Assembly: GCF_014646515.1 (NCBI RefSeq)
Contig: NZ_BMNK01000002.1
Coordinates: 641,343-705,342 of the forward strand
Source of the DNA: Nonomuraea glycinis
GTDB taxonomy: Bacteria > Actinomycetota > Actinomycetes > Streptosporangiales > Streptosporangiaceae
DNA length: 64,000 nucleotides
Direction of reading: 5' to 3'
Shown one piece after another: positions 34,099-41,987 of this stretch; the stretch's first letter is position 1, and each line of letters begins with the position of its first letter. Made by a program: the position numbers and the translations under genes. The notes under the pieces are model-generated. The model did not search any database. It saw only the letters and a program-made list of their open reading frames with translations, and was not told the origin of the DNA.

Positions 34099-34146
34099 CC
34101 TTCCGCGCCTCTCTCAGGACAGCCTTCCGCGCCTCTCTCAGGACAG
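34099..34146. repeat. Perfect 24-bp tandem duplication at the GH51 gene end
   Basis: CCTTCCGCGCCTCTCTCAGG-acag occurs at 34099-34122 and again at 34123-34146. The second unit covers the GH51 stop codon. Confidence 0.85.
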
Positions 34147-35619
34147 GTGGATGACGTTCCAGCTCACCGGCGGCAGAAGGACGCGCATCGGATCCTGCTC
34201 CACGTTCTCGTTGGGCCGGGGAGAGACCCGGTCGGGGTCGTCGGCGGTGTTGCGGGCGTAGACGTCCGGGTCGGTGAGGGTAGTGGCCGAGGTGATGCGC
34301 AGGCCGCGGGCGTCGAGTTCCAGGGAGAGCGGCCCGTCCACAGCCCTGTTGACGGCGAAGACCGTGACCCCCTCGTCCGAGCGCGTGGCGACCGCGTGCA
34401 GCAACGGCACTTCGCCGTACTGCGCGCTGTCGTACAGCGGCGAGACCGGCTCGACGCGCAGCACGTCGCCGGCGGCGTACCGAGAAGCCTGGGCGAACGG
34501 GTGGAAGGTGGGTTGCCGCCAGGCCCGGCCGCCCGGCTCGGTCATGATCGGGGCGATGACGTTGACGAGCTGGGCGAGCGAGGCGGCGGTCACCCGGTCG
34601 CTGTTGCGCAGCAGGCTGATCAGCAGGCCGCCGAAGGCCACCGCGTCGGCCAGGTGATAGTGGTCCTCCAGCAGCGGCGGCGCCACCGGCCAGTCGCTCC
34701 CCGGCGCGGCGGCCTGGAAGCGCGACTGGTACCAGATGTTCCACTCGTCGAAGGAGATGTCGATCCGCTTGCGTGACTTGAGCTTGGCGCCGACGTGGTC
34801 GGCGGTGGCGACGACCGAGCGGATGAAGTAGTCCATGTCGGTGGAGCAGGCCAGGAAACTGCCGAGGTCGCCGTCCTTCTCCTGGTAGTAGGCGTGGCAG
34901 GAGATAAGGTCCACGACGTCGTACGTCTCCTCAAGCACGGTCGCCTCCCACTCGCCGAAGGTCGGCATCCCGGAGCCGGAGCTGCCGCAGGCGACGAGCT
35001 CCAGGCCGGGGTCGATCATGCGCATGGCGCGGGCCGTCTCGGCGGCGAGCCGGCCGTACTCGCGGGCGGTCTTGTGCCCGGTCTGCCAGGGGCCGTCCAG
35101 CTCGTTGCCCAGGCACCACATCCGGATGTCGTGCGGCTCCTTGGCGCCGTGGGCGACCCGCAGGTCCGAGAGCGTCGTGCCGGACGGGTGGTTGCAGTAT
35201 TCGAGCAGGTCGAGCGCCTCGGGGATGCCCCGGGTGCCGAGGTTGACGGCCATCATCGGCTCCACGCCGGCCTTGCGGCACCACAGGACGAATTCGTCGA
35301 CGCCGACCTCGTTCGTCTCGGTGCTGTGCCAGGCGAGGTCGAGCCGGCGCGGGCGGTCCTGCTTGGGCCCGATGCCGTCCTCCCAGCGGTAGCCGGAGAC
35401 GAAGTTGCCGCCCGGGTAGCGGATGGTGGAGACGCCCAGCTCGCGGGTGAGGTCGAGGACGTCGCGCCGGAAGCCGTCCGCGTCGGCGGTGGGGTGGCCG
35501 GGCTCGTAGATGCCCGTGTAGACGCATCGGCCCAGGTGCTCGACGAAGCCGCCGAAGGTGCGGCGACGCACGGGGGCGACCCGGAACGCGGGGTCGATCG
35601 TCAGGTGGGCCTGCTGCAC
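34138..35619 (-). CDS. GH51 alpha-L-arabinofuranosidase
   Basis: This 493-residue intracellular enzyme has RYPGGNFVSGYRWEDGIGP, the acid/base Glu173 in LGNELDGPW, and the nucleophile Glu292 in ISFDEWNIWY, all diagnostic of GH51. It removes L-arabinofuranosyl residues from arabino-oligosaccharides. I use GTG 35619, which has GGGAG five bases upstream; the longer GTG at 35670 lies inside the -10/operator. No signal peptide is seen, so it acts on sugars imported by the divergent ABC system. Box A overlaps its promoter. Confidence 0.88.
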   Translation of the reverse strand: MQQAHLTIDPAFRVAPVRRRTFGGFVEHLGRCVYTGIYEPGHPTADADGFRRDVLDLTRELGVSTIRYPGGNFVSGYRWEDGIGPKQDRPRRLDLAWHSTETNEVGVDEFVLWCRKAGVEPMMAVNLGTRGIPEALDLLEYCNHPSGTTLSDLRVAHGAKEPHDIRMWCLGNELDGPWQTGHKTAREYGRLAAETARAMRMIDPGLELVACGSSGSGMPTFGEWEATVLEETYDVVDLISCHAYYQEKDGDLGSFLACSTDMDYFIRSVVATADHVGAKLKSRKRIDISFDEWNIWYQSRFQAAAPGSDWPVAPPLLEDHYHLADAVAFGGLLISLLRNSDRVTAASLAQLVNVIAPIMTEPGGRAWRQPTFHPFAQASRYAAGDVLRVEPVSPLYDSAQYGEVPLLHAVATRSDEGVTVFAVNRAVDGPLSLELDARGLRITSATTLTDPDVYARNTADDPDRVSPRPNENVEQDPMRVLLPPVSWNVIHLS

Positions 35620-35654
35620 GGCGACTCCCTGGGTGCACAGTCGGATGACCTTGA

Positions 35655-35683
35655 TTGTTAGCGCTATCACCAGCGTGGGTCAA
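35655..35683 (-). promoter_or_regulatory. Promoter of the arabinofuranosidase gene with operator box A
   Basis: On the minus strand TTGACC (35683-35678), 17 bases, TAACAA (35660-35655). The box TGTTAGCGCTATCA (35656-35669 on the plus strand) overlaps the -10, so a bound LacI protein would block initiation. Confidence 0.6.
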
Positions 35684-35710
35684 GGACGGCAAGCGCTTGC
35701 CGGTGGGCCC

Positions 35711-35738
35711 TTGACAGCGTGTCTGTTACCGCTAACAC
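35711..35738 (+). promoter_or_regulatory. Promoter of the arabinoside ABC operon with operator box B
   Basis: TTGACA (35711-35716), 16 bases, TAACAC (35733-35738). The operator-like TGTTACCGCTAACA (35724-35737), palindromic except at one pair, covers the -10. Confidence 0.6.
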
Positions 35739-35809
35739 TCGGGTAATTCCGAAGTGAGCGCACCTCGGACGCTCTCGTCGGATACCGCTCCACTCTGCCG
35801 AATCCCTTC

Positions 35810-35829
35810 AAATGTTAGCGAGAACATTT
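35810..35829. promoter_or_regulatory. Operator box C in the ABC operon leader
   Basis: AAATGTT-agcgag-AACATTT is a perfect 7-bp inverted repeat whose TGTTAGCGAGAACA core matches boxes A and B. It lies 15 bases before the GTG of the binding-protein gene. Confidence 0.55.
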
Positions 35830-35844
35830 AGGAAGAGGCTCCCC

Positions 35845-37176
35845 GTGCCCGGTCCCCCCGCCATCGCCCGCCGGCACCTGCTCGGCGGCGGCCTCGCCCT
35901 CCTCAGCACCGCCGCCGCGGGCTGCGCCCTCCCGGTCGGCCTCGGCTCCACCCAGACCCGCGTCAAGTACTGGCACTTCCTCGGCGCGAGCGACGGCATC
36001 ATCATGAACCAGATGGTCGGCGCGTTCGCCCAGGAGAACGCCGGCATCTTCGTCGAGGAGAACGTGCTCGCCTGGGGTGAGGCCTACTACACCAAGATCG
36101 CCATGGCGGGGGCAGGTGGAAGGTCGCCCGACCTGGCGACCTTCCACCTGGCGCGGCTGGCGGGCATCGGCCCCGGCCAGATCCTCGACCCGATCAACGT
36201 GGACCTGCTCGCCGAGAACGGCCTTCGACCAGCTGACTTCAGCCCGCCCATCTGGGAACGCGCCCACTACGACGGCACCCTGTACGCGGTGCCGTTCGAC
36301 GCCCACCCCATGGTGCAGTACTACAACACCGACGTCTGCGGGCGGGCCGGCCTGCTCGGCCCGGACGGCAAGCTGCGGCCGACCAACGGCCCGGACGAGC
36401 TGCTGGCCGCGCTGCGCAAGGCCAAGGAGGCGCTCGGCGGCGCGCCGCCCCTGGCCGTGGACGTGCTCGGCCTCGGCACCGTCGGGCCCTGGCGGGTGTG
36501 GTGGTCGCTCTACCCGCAGAGCGGCGGCACCCTGGTCTCCGACGACGGCACGCGGATCACCATCGACGACGCCAAGGCGCTCCAGGCGCTGCGGTTCATG
36601 CGGCAGCTCGGCGAGGAAGGACTCTGCGACCCGCGGACCGACTACAGTGCGTCCGTCGCCCAGTTCACGAACGGTCAGGCGGCCTTCATGTGGAACGGCG
36701 ACTGGGAGACCACCGGTCTCAAGGAGCGCGGGACGCCGTTCAGCATGACCCGCTTCCCCAGCGTCTTCGGCAGCGGCGCCGCGCAGGCCGACTGCCACGT
36801 GTTCGTCCTGCCGCACCAGCGGGACCGCGACCCGGAGGTGGAACGGGCGACCTACCGGTTCATCGCCTACCTGGTCAAGAACAGCGCCGACTGGGCCGTG
36901 GCCGGGCATGTGCCCGCCTACCTGCCCACGCTGGAGGAGCCGGACTACCTGGCGCTGCAGCCGCAGTCGGAGTACCGCTCGGTGATCGCCGACGTCGCCC
37001 TCGACCCGCAGGTCTGGTACGCGGGCTCGGCCTCCCGGCTGTGGATCGACTTCGGCGGGGCGTTCTCGCCGGTCGTCAGCGGGGAGCGCACCCCCGAGGA
37101 GGGACTGGCCCTGGCCAAGGCCGCGCTGGCCCGGCTGATGGCCGCCCCGATCCCCTTCCCCGCCGAGGAGCGATGA
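35845..37176 (+). CDS. ABC sugar-binding lipoprotein (family 1)
   Basis: This 443-residue protein has a twin-arginine RRHLLGG signal and a lipobox ending AAAGC, then a family 1 extracellular sugar-binding fold (VKYWHFLGASDG, VPFDAHPMVQYYNTD, AAFMWNGDWETTGL). I use GTG 35845, six bases after AGGAAGAGG; the ATG at 35812 would place the operator in the coding region. It delivers arabinosides to the two permeases downstream. No ATPase is encoded here, so a shared MsiK-like ATPase is likely, as in other actinomycete family 1 importers. Confidence 0.86.
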   Translation: MPGPPAIARRHLLGGGLALLSTAAAGCALPVGLGSTQTRVKYWHFLGASDGIIMNQMVGAFAQENAGIFVEENVLAWGEAYYTKIAMAGAGGRSPDLATFHLARLAGIGPGQILDPINVDLLAENGLRPADFSPPIWERAHYDGTLYAVPFDAHPMVQYYNTDVCGRAGLLGPDGKLRPTNGPDELLAALRKAKEALGGAPPLAVDVLGLGTVGPWRVWWSLYPQSGGTLVSDDGTRITIDDAKALQALRFMRQLGEEGLCDPRTDYSASVAQFTNGQAAFMWNGDWETTGLKERGTPFSMTRFPSVFGSGAAQADCHVFVLPHQRDRDPEVERATYRFIAYLVKNSADWAVAGHVPAYLPTLEEPDYLALQPQSEYRSVIADVALDPQVWYAGSASRLWIDFGGAFSPVVSGERTPEEGLALAKAALARLMAAPIPFPAEER

Positions 37177-38099
37177 TGACGACCACCGTCGCCGCGCCCA
37201 CCACCGGCAGCGCGCCGCTCGCCGAGGCCAAGGTCCGCCGGAGCTGGACCCAGCACGGGCTGCTGTTCGTCGCGCCCTTCCTGCTGGTCTACCTCGCCTT
37301 CCTGGTCTGGCCGACCCTGCTCGGCCTGCGGATGAGCCTGTCCAGCGTGAACATCGCGGGCAGCAACGACCGCCTCGTCGGGTTCGCCAACTACGCCGAG
37401 GCGTTCGGCGATCCCCGCATGTGGCGCTCGTTGTGGAACACCGTCGTCTTCACCGCGCTCAGCACGGTCCCGCTGGTGCTCCTCGGCCTGCTGTTCGCGC
37501 TGCTGGTGCACAACCTGCGGTTCATGCAGTGGCTGTGGCGGCTGTCGTTCTTCGGGCCGTTCCTGCTGCCGTCGGCCGTGGTGTCGATCCTGTGGCTGCG
37601 GATGATCTACCCGCCCGACTTCGGCCTGCTGAACGGCACCCTGGGCACCGACATCCTGTGGCTGGGCGACCCCGGCCTGGCCATGTGGTCGATGGTGCTG
37701 ACCACCGTGTGGTGGACGGTCGGCTTCAACTTCCTGCTCTACCTGGCCGCCCTGCAGTCCATCCCGCAGCACCTGTACGAGGCCGCCGCCATCGACGGGG
37801 CCTCCGCCTGGGACAAGCTCCGCGCCATCACCCTGCCGATGCTGAGCCGTACGACCGCGCTCATCGTGATCCTGCAACTCCTGGCCTCGCTCAAGGTCTT
37901 CGACCAGATCTACCTGATGACCGGCGGCGGGCCCGAGGACGCCACCCGGCCGATCATCGAGTACGCCTACGACATGGGCTTCACCAGCTATCGCATCGGT
38001 TACGCGTCGGCCGTCTCGTACATCCTCTTCGTTCTGATCGTTGTCGTTTCCCTGGTGCAGCTCCGGTTGTTCCGCAAGCGCGAGGAGGCCTCGTCATGA
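37173..38099 (+). CDS. ABC sugar permease 1 (MalF-like)
   Basis: This 308-residue membrane protein has six helices and the EAA loop YEAAAIDGASAWDKLRAITL. The ATG overlaps the binding-protein stop by 4 bases (ATGA), with GAGGAG upstream. It forms half of the membrane channel with the next gene product. Confidence 0.88.
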   Translation: MMTTTVAAPTTGSAPLAEAKVRRSWTQHGLLFVAPFLLVYLAFLVWPTLLGLRMSLSSVNIAGSNDRLVGFANYAEAFGDPRMWRSLWNTVVFTALSTVPLVLLGLLFALLVHNLRFMQWLWRLSFFGPFLLPSAVVSILWLRMIYPPDFGLLNGTLGTDILWLGDPGLAMWSMVLTTVWWTVGFNFLLYLAALQSIPQHLYEAAAIDGASAWDKLRAITLPMLSRTTALIVILQLLASLKVFDQIYLMTGGGPEDATRPIIEYAYDMGFTSYRIGYASAVSYILFVLIVVVSLVQLRLFRKREEASS

Positions 38100-38929
38100 C
38101 CAAGAGGTTCAGCCCGAGCCAGCTCGTCCTGCTGGTCATCGCGGTCATCCTGGCCGCCGTCTGGATCGCGCCCATCGCGTGGGGGCTGGCGACGTCGCTC
38201 AAACCGGAGGACGAGACCACCGTCATCCCGTTGCAGTGGTTCGGCAGCGAGCTCACCTTCGACGCCTACGCGCTGGTCCTGGGCACCGGCGGCATCGTCA
38301 AGTGGGCGATCAACTCGGTGGTCACCGCCGTCATCGTCACCTTCCTGACCGTGCTGTTCTCGGCGATGGCGGCGTACGGCTTCGCGCGCACCCAGTTCAG
38401 AGGGCAGCGGGCGCTGCTGGGCCTGATCCTGGCCGGCATCATGGTGCCGCCGCACGTGCTGATCGCCCCGCTGTTCGCCCAGATGGTGGCGCTCGGGCTG
38501 GTCGACACCTGGTGGGCGATCATCCTGCCGCAGGTGGCGGCGCCGCTGATCGTCTTCATCCTGTACAAGTTCTTCCAGGACGTGCCGCCGGAGTTGGAGC
38601 AGGCGGCGTTCGTGGACGGCGCGGGCCGCTGGCGGGTGTTCTTCACCATCGTCCTGCCGCTGTCCCGCCCGGTGCTGGCAGCGGTGTCGATCTTCACCTT
38701 CATCACCACCTGGAACAACTTCCTCTGGCCCTTCCTGGTCTCCACCGACCCGAACACGATGACCCTGCCGGTAGGCCTGGCCAACGTCGTCCAGGGCACC
38801 TTCGGCCTGCGCTACGCCCAAATCATGGCTTCGGTGATGCTCGCCGGCCTTCCCCTCCTGGTGGTGTTCGTCCTCTTTCAACGCCAAATAATCCGAGGAG
38901 TCGCCCACACCGGCCTCGCCGGCCAGTGA
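38096..38929 (+). CDS. ABC sugar permease 2 (MalG-like)
   Basis: This 277-residue membrane protein has six helices and the EAA loop LEQAAFVDGAGRWRVFFTIV. A 4-base overlap couples it to the first permease. It ends the arabinoside operon; the next gene is an unrelated XRE-ImmA protein 46 bases on with its own palindrome. Confidence 0.88.
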   Translation: MTKRFSPSQLVLLVIAVILAAVWIAPIAWGLATSLKPEDETTVIPLQWFGSELTFDAYALVLGTGGIVKWAINSVVTAVIVTFLTVLFSAMAAYGFARTQFRGQRALLGLILAGIMVPPHVLIAPLFAQMVALGLVDTWWAIILPQVAAPLIVFILYKFFQDVPPELEQAAFVDGAGRWRVFFTIVLPLSRPVLAAVSIFTFITTWNNFLWPFLVSTDPNTMTLPVGLANVVQGTFGLRYAQIMASVMLAGLPLLVVFVLFQRQIIRGVAHTGLAGQ

Positions 38930-38939
38930 CACAGCGTTA

Positions 38940-38954
38940 TTGCGATTTTCGCAA
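38940..38954. promoter_or_regulatory. Palindrome before the XRE-ImmA gene
   Basis: TTGCGA-ttt-TCGCAA is a perfect 6-bp inverted repeat. With TAGGCT 17 bases after TTGCGA it also fits a promoter. XRE regulators of toxin modules usually bind such sites over their own promoter. Confidence 0.5.
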
Positions 38955-38975
38955 AAGAAACGTAGGCTCGGATCC

Positions 38976-40094
38976 ATGCCCGGGGAGACGACCAAGCGAA
39001 TACAGCGGCTGATCACCGAAAGCGCTCTCACCCAGACGGAGTTCGCCGCCAGGGCCGGTCTCGACGCCTCCAAGTTCTCCAAGTCCATGAGCGGCGTACG
39101 GCGATTCACCTCGTTGGACCTGGCCCGCATCGCTGAGGTCGGCGGTGTCACCGTCGACTGGCTGCTAGGCATCGACAGGCCGGCGCCTGCGCTCGCCGCC
39201 CGGACCCGAGGCTCCACGACGTCCGAGCAGGAAGCCGTTGCGGAAGCCGAACGGCTGGCGCAGTTCTGGGCCGACCTGACCTTCCTCGGCTACGAACAGC
39301 CGCGGGTGGCGTTGGCCGCCCTCCCCCCACGAGGCAGATGCATCGACCAGGGACGTGAGCTCGCGGAGTCGGCCCTGCGGCTCGCAAAGAGCCAGAACGT
39401 CGAGCCGTGGCAGAAACGAGACCTCGCTCCCCTGGTCGAGGACCTGTTCGGCATCGACGTTCGGATCATGCGCTTTTCGGCCGGCTACGAGGGGTTGAGC
39501 TGGAGTGACGACGCCTGCAAACTGGTGATCGTCGGCACCTCGGACATCCCGGCACGGCAACGGTTCACGATCGCCCACGAGCTCGGCCACCTGATCGCAG
39601 GGGACGACCAAGGGCTGCACCTGGATCCCAACCTGAGTGACGCGGCGCACAGGAAGAACCCCTCCGAGATTCGAGCCAATGCCTTCGCCACGGAGTTCCT
39701 CCTGCCCCGCGAGGTGTTGAAGGAGAAGGCCCGGGAGAGGGACTGGTCGGATCGATCGTTCGCTGAGCTGGCCTGTGATCTCTACGTCTCACCTGTGAAC
39801 CTCGCCTGGCGTCTGTTCAATCTCGATCTGATCGACAGCGAACAGTGCGCCAGATTCAGGGCCATCTCCGCACTACAGGCCGCTACGCTCGCCGATCGGC
39901 TGGAGTCCCACTGGGCGTGGATCGCCTCGGCCGGACAGCCACGGATCTCCGTGCCTCTGGTGCGAACGGCATTCCAGGCTTACCAGCAGGGAGACACCAC
40001 GCTGCGCCCCCTCGCCAATCTCCTCCGCGTGGACACCGCACATCTGCGGCAAGCCATGGACGGGGCACGAGAGGAATCTCCCCTGTCCTCATGA
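38976..40094 (+). CDS. XRE-ImmA/IrrE metallopeptidase regulator
   Basis: This 372-residue protein fuses an N-terminal XRE helix-turn-helix (about residues 7-60: LTQTEFAARAGLDASKFSKS) to a COG2856/ImmA-type zinc peptidase domain with HELGH at 201-205 and a downstream ANAFATEFLLP. ImmA-like domains cleave or inactivate a partner regulator on a signal; in toxin modules the fusion acts as the antitoxin. Its stop overlaps the start of a PIN-domain gene by 4 bases, arguing for a toxin-antitoxin unit. ATG 38976 is the start. Confidence 0.83.
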   Translation: MPGETTKRIQRLITESALTQTEFAARAGLDASKFSKSMSGVRRFTSLDLARIAEVGGVTVDWLLGIDRPAPALAARTRGSTTSEQEAVAEAERLAQFWADLTFLGYEQPRVALAALPPRGRCIDQGRELAESALRLAKSQNVEPWQKRDLAPLVEDLFGIDVRIMRFSAGYEGLSWSDDACKLVIVGTSDIPARQRFTIAHELGHLIAGDDQGLHLDPNLSDAAHRKNPSEIRANAFATEFLLPREVLKEKARERDWSDRSFAELACDLYVSPVNLAWRLFNLDLIDSEQCARFRAISALQAATLADRLESHWAWIASAGQPRISVPLVRTAFQAYQQGDTTLRPLANLLRVDTAHLRQAMDGAREESPLSS

Positions 40095-40630
40095 GCTACT
40101 ACGTCTATTGGTTCCCCGACAACACCGTCCTGATCAACTTCGCGTGTGTCTCACGCTTGGATCTCCTGAAGGAGATCCTCCGGGGTCGTGGGCGGTGGAC
40201 GGACGCGATCGCCGACGAAGCTGCACGATCGGCTCGCTTCTACCCCGACTTGGCCGACATCGCTCGGGAGGCGTGGCTCGGTGATCCGATCGAGGTGACG
40301 AGCAGTCAAGAGCAGCTGCTCGTCGAACGTATTCGCCGAGCGGCCTTCGGTGGACCTGCTGACCAGCCTCGCAAGCACCTCGGTGAGGCGTTGACTTGCC
40401 ACGTCATTCGATCCAGGCCCGAATTCTCCGCTTCCTTCTGGATCACCGACGATCGTGACGCAGCCGAGTACGCCAAAGGTCAGGGAATCGCCACGCGCGA
40501 CACGCAGGATCTGATCTCTGAGGGCGTCCAAGATGGGTGCGTCAGCCGGGATGACGGGTTCAAGCTTCTCCAGGAGATGAGCCGCCTGGGCCGGGCGGTT
40601 CGCGTGCCGCCCAGCCCGTCCAGCCTGTGA
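40091..40630 (+). CDS. PIN-like toxin partner of XRE-ImmA
   Basis: This 179-residue protein has a PIN-like acidic pattern: Asp10 in FPDNTVLINFA, a Glu in HLGEALTCHVI and Asp pair in FWITDDRDAAEYA, followed by GIATRDTQDLI. These fit the metal site of PIN ribonucleases. The ATG overlaps the XRE-ImmA stop (ATGA). PIN toxins are commonly neutralised by a cognate upstream protein. Function is inferred from fold pattern and coupling. Confidence 0.72.
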   Translation: MSYYVYWFPDNTVLINFACVSRLDLLKEILRGRGRWTDAIADEAARSARFYPDLADIAREAWLGDPIEVTSSQEQLLVERIRRAAFGGPADQPRKHLGEALTCHVIRSRPEFSASFWITDDRDAAEYAKGQGIATRDTQDLISEGVQDGCVSRDDGFKLLQEMSRLGRAVRVPPSPSSL

Positions 40631-40728
40631 ACCCGTGCCCGGCTACGACCACGGGCCTCCTTCTGGAGGACTACGGAAACGTTCTGCGGAAGGATGTCCT
40701 GCGGCGTTTCGCGGGTCACAGTTGAGGG

Positions 40729-41853
40729 ATGAAGCCACTCATCCGGACGGCCGTCGCTCTGGCCGTGGTCGTTCTGCTCGCAGCGTGTGGGGTTACGCCG
40801 CCGGAGTCCGCTGGGCATGGCGGGCATGGCGGGCAGGGGGGTGCGCCGGTGGTCGCGCCGTTGCGGGACGGGGAGCGGTTCATGTCGCTGACGATGGCGG
40901 AGGCGTACACGCCGTCGGCGCCCAGGGGCGGTACCGATGACTACCGGTGCTTCGTCATCGACCCAGGGCTGAGCGAGCAGGCGTTTCTGACCGGTGCTCA
41001 GTTCCTGCCGCAGAACGTCGAGATCGTGCACCACGCGATCTTCTTCAGGCTCGATCCCGAGCGGGCGGCCGAGGCGAGCCGGCGGGACGAGAGCACGCCC
41101 GGTCAGGGGTGGACCTGCTTCGGCGACGCCGGGATCGAGGAGGCGGCGTGGGTGGCGCACTGGGCGCCGGGCACCAAGGAGATCCTGCTCGATCCGGCGT
41201 ACGGCTACGCCATGCCGCCGGGGAGCAAGCTGGTCATGCAGGTGCACTACAACACGCTGAACGTGGAAGGGGAGCCGGGCAGCGACCGGTCGGGGATCCG
41301 GCTGCGGGTCACCGGCAGGAAGGTGAAGGAGTTGGACACCGTGCTGTTCCCGGCTCCGGTGGAGCTGCCCTGCACCAAGGAGGAGTCCGGTCCGCTGTGC
41401 GACCGGGAGGCCGCCGTCAAGGATGTCGGGCGCCGGTTCGGTCAGGGGTCCGAGGCCCAGGTGGGGGTGCTCGCGCAGGAGTGCGGCACACCGAAGCCGG
41501 GGCCGACCCAGCACTGCGACTTTCCCATCGAGGGTCCCGCGAAGGTGCACGCCCTGGCCGGCCACATGCACCTGCTCGGCCGGGCCATCAAGGTCGAGCT
41601 CAACCCGGGGACCGACCGGGCGCGGACGCTGCTCGACGTGCCCACGTACAACTTCGACGACCAGGCGCTGCGGCCGCTGCCCGAGCCGGTGACCGTCGAC
41701 AGGGGTGACGTGGTCCGGGTGACCTGCACGCACGACGCCAAACTGCGCTCGATGCTGCCGGAGCTGAGCAAGCTGGAGCCCCGCTATGTCGTGTGGGGCG
41801 AGGGCACCAGCGACGAGATGTGCCTGGGCATCGTCATCGTGTCCGCCACTTGA
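40729..41853 (+). CDS. Copper type II monooxygenase-like lipoprotein
   Basis: This 374-residue lipoprotein has a signal peptide and lipobox LLAAC, a short His/Gly-rich linker (HGGHGGQGG), then motifs of the peptidylglycine/dopamine beta-monooxygenase fold: EIVHHAIFF (His pair), MQVHYNT, LAGHMHLLGR and a C-terminal DEMCLGI that could supply the Met ligand. Family enzymes hydroxylate at a copper pair. Many bacterial members are uncharacterised. It acts outside the membrane. GAG-rich Shine-Dalgarno supports ATG 40729. Confidence 0.72.
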   Translation: MKPLIRTAVALAVVVLLAACGVTPPESAGHGGHGGQGGAPVVAPLRDGERFMSLTMAEAYTPSAPRGGTDDYRCFVIDPGLSEQAFLTGAQFLPQNVEIVHHAIFFRLDPERAAEASRRDESTPGQGWTCFGDAGIEEAAWVAHWAPGTKEILLDPAYGYAMPPGSKLVMQVHYNTLNVEGEPGSDRSGIRLRVTGRKVKELDTVLFPAPVELPCTKEESGPLCDREAAVKDVGRRFGQGSEAQVGVLAQECGTPKPGPTQHCDFPIEGPAKVHALAGHMHLLGRAIKVELNPGTDRARTLLDVPTYNFDDQALRPLPEPVTVDRGDVVRVTCTHDAKLRSMLPELSKLEPRYVVWGEGTSDEMCLGIVIVSAT

Positions 41854-41987
41854 GGGCTCATGACGGGCAATTACCCACATAGCGTGAAAAATTAGCCCAT
41901 TTCGATGGTACGGCGGGGCGCGGGACTCTACGGTGGCGGTGATCATGCCCCCTCGGGCGTTCATCAACGCAAGGAGCTGTTGTCAGC

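Noticed and set aside
35812..35844. ATG 35812 as start of the arabinoside-binding lipoprotein
   Set aside because: It places the operator palindrome in the coding region. GTG 35845 has AGGAAGAGG upstream and leaves a normal Tat lipoprotein signal.
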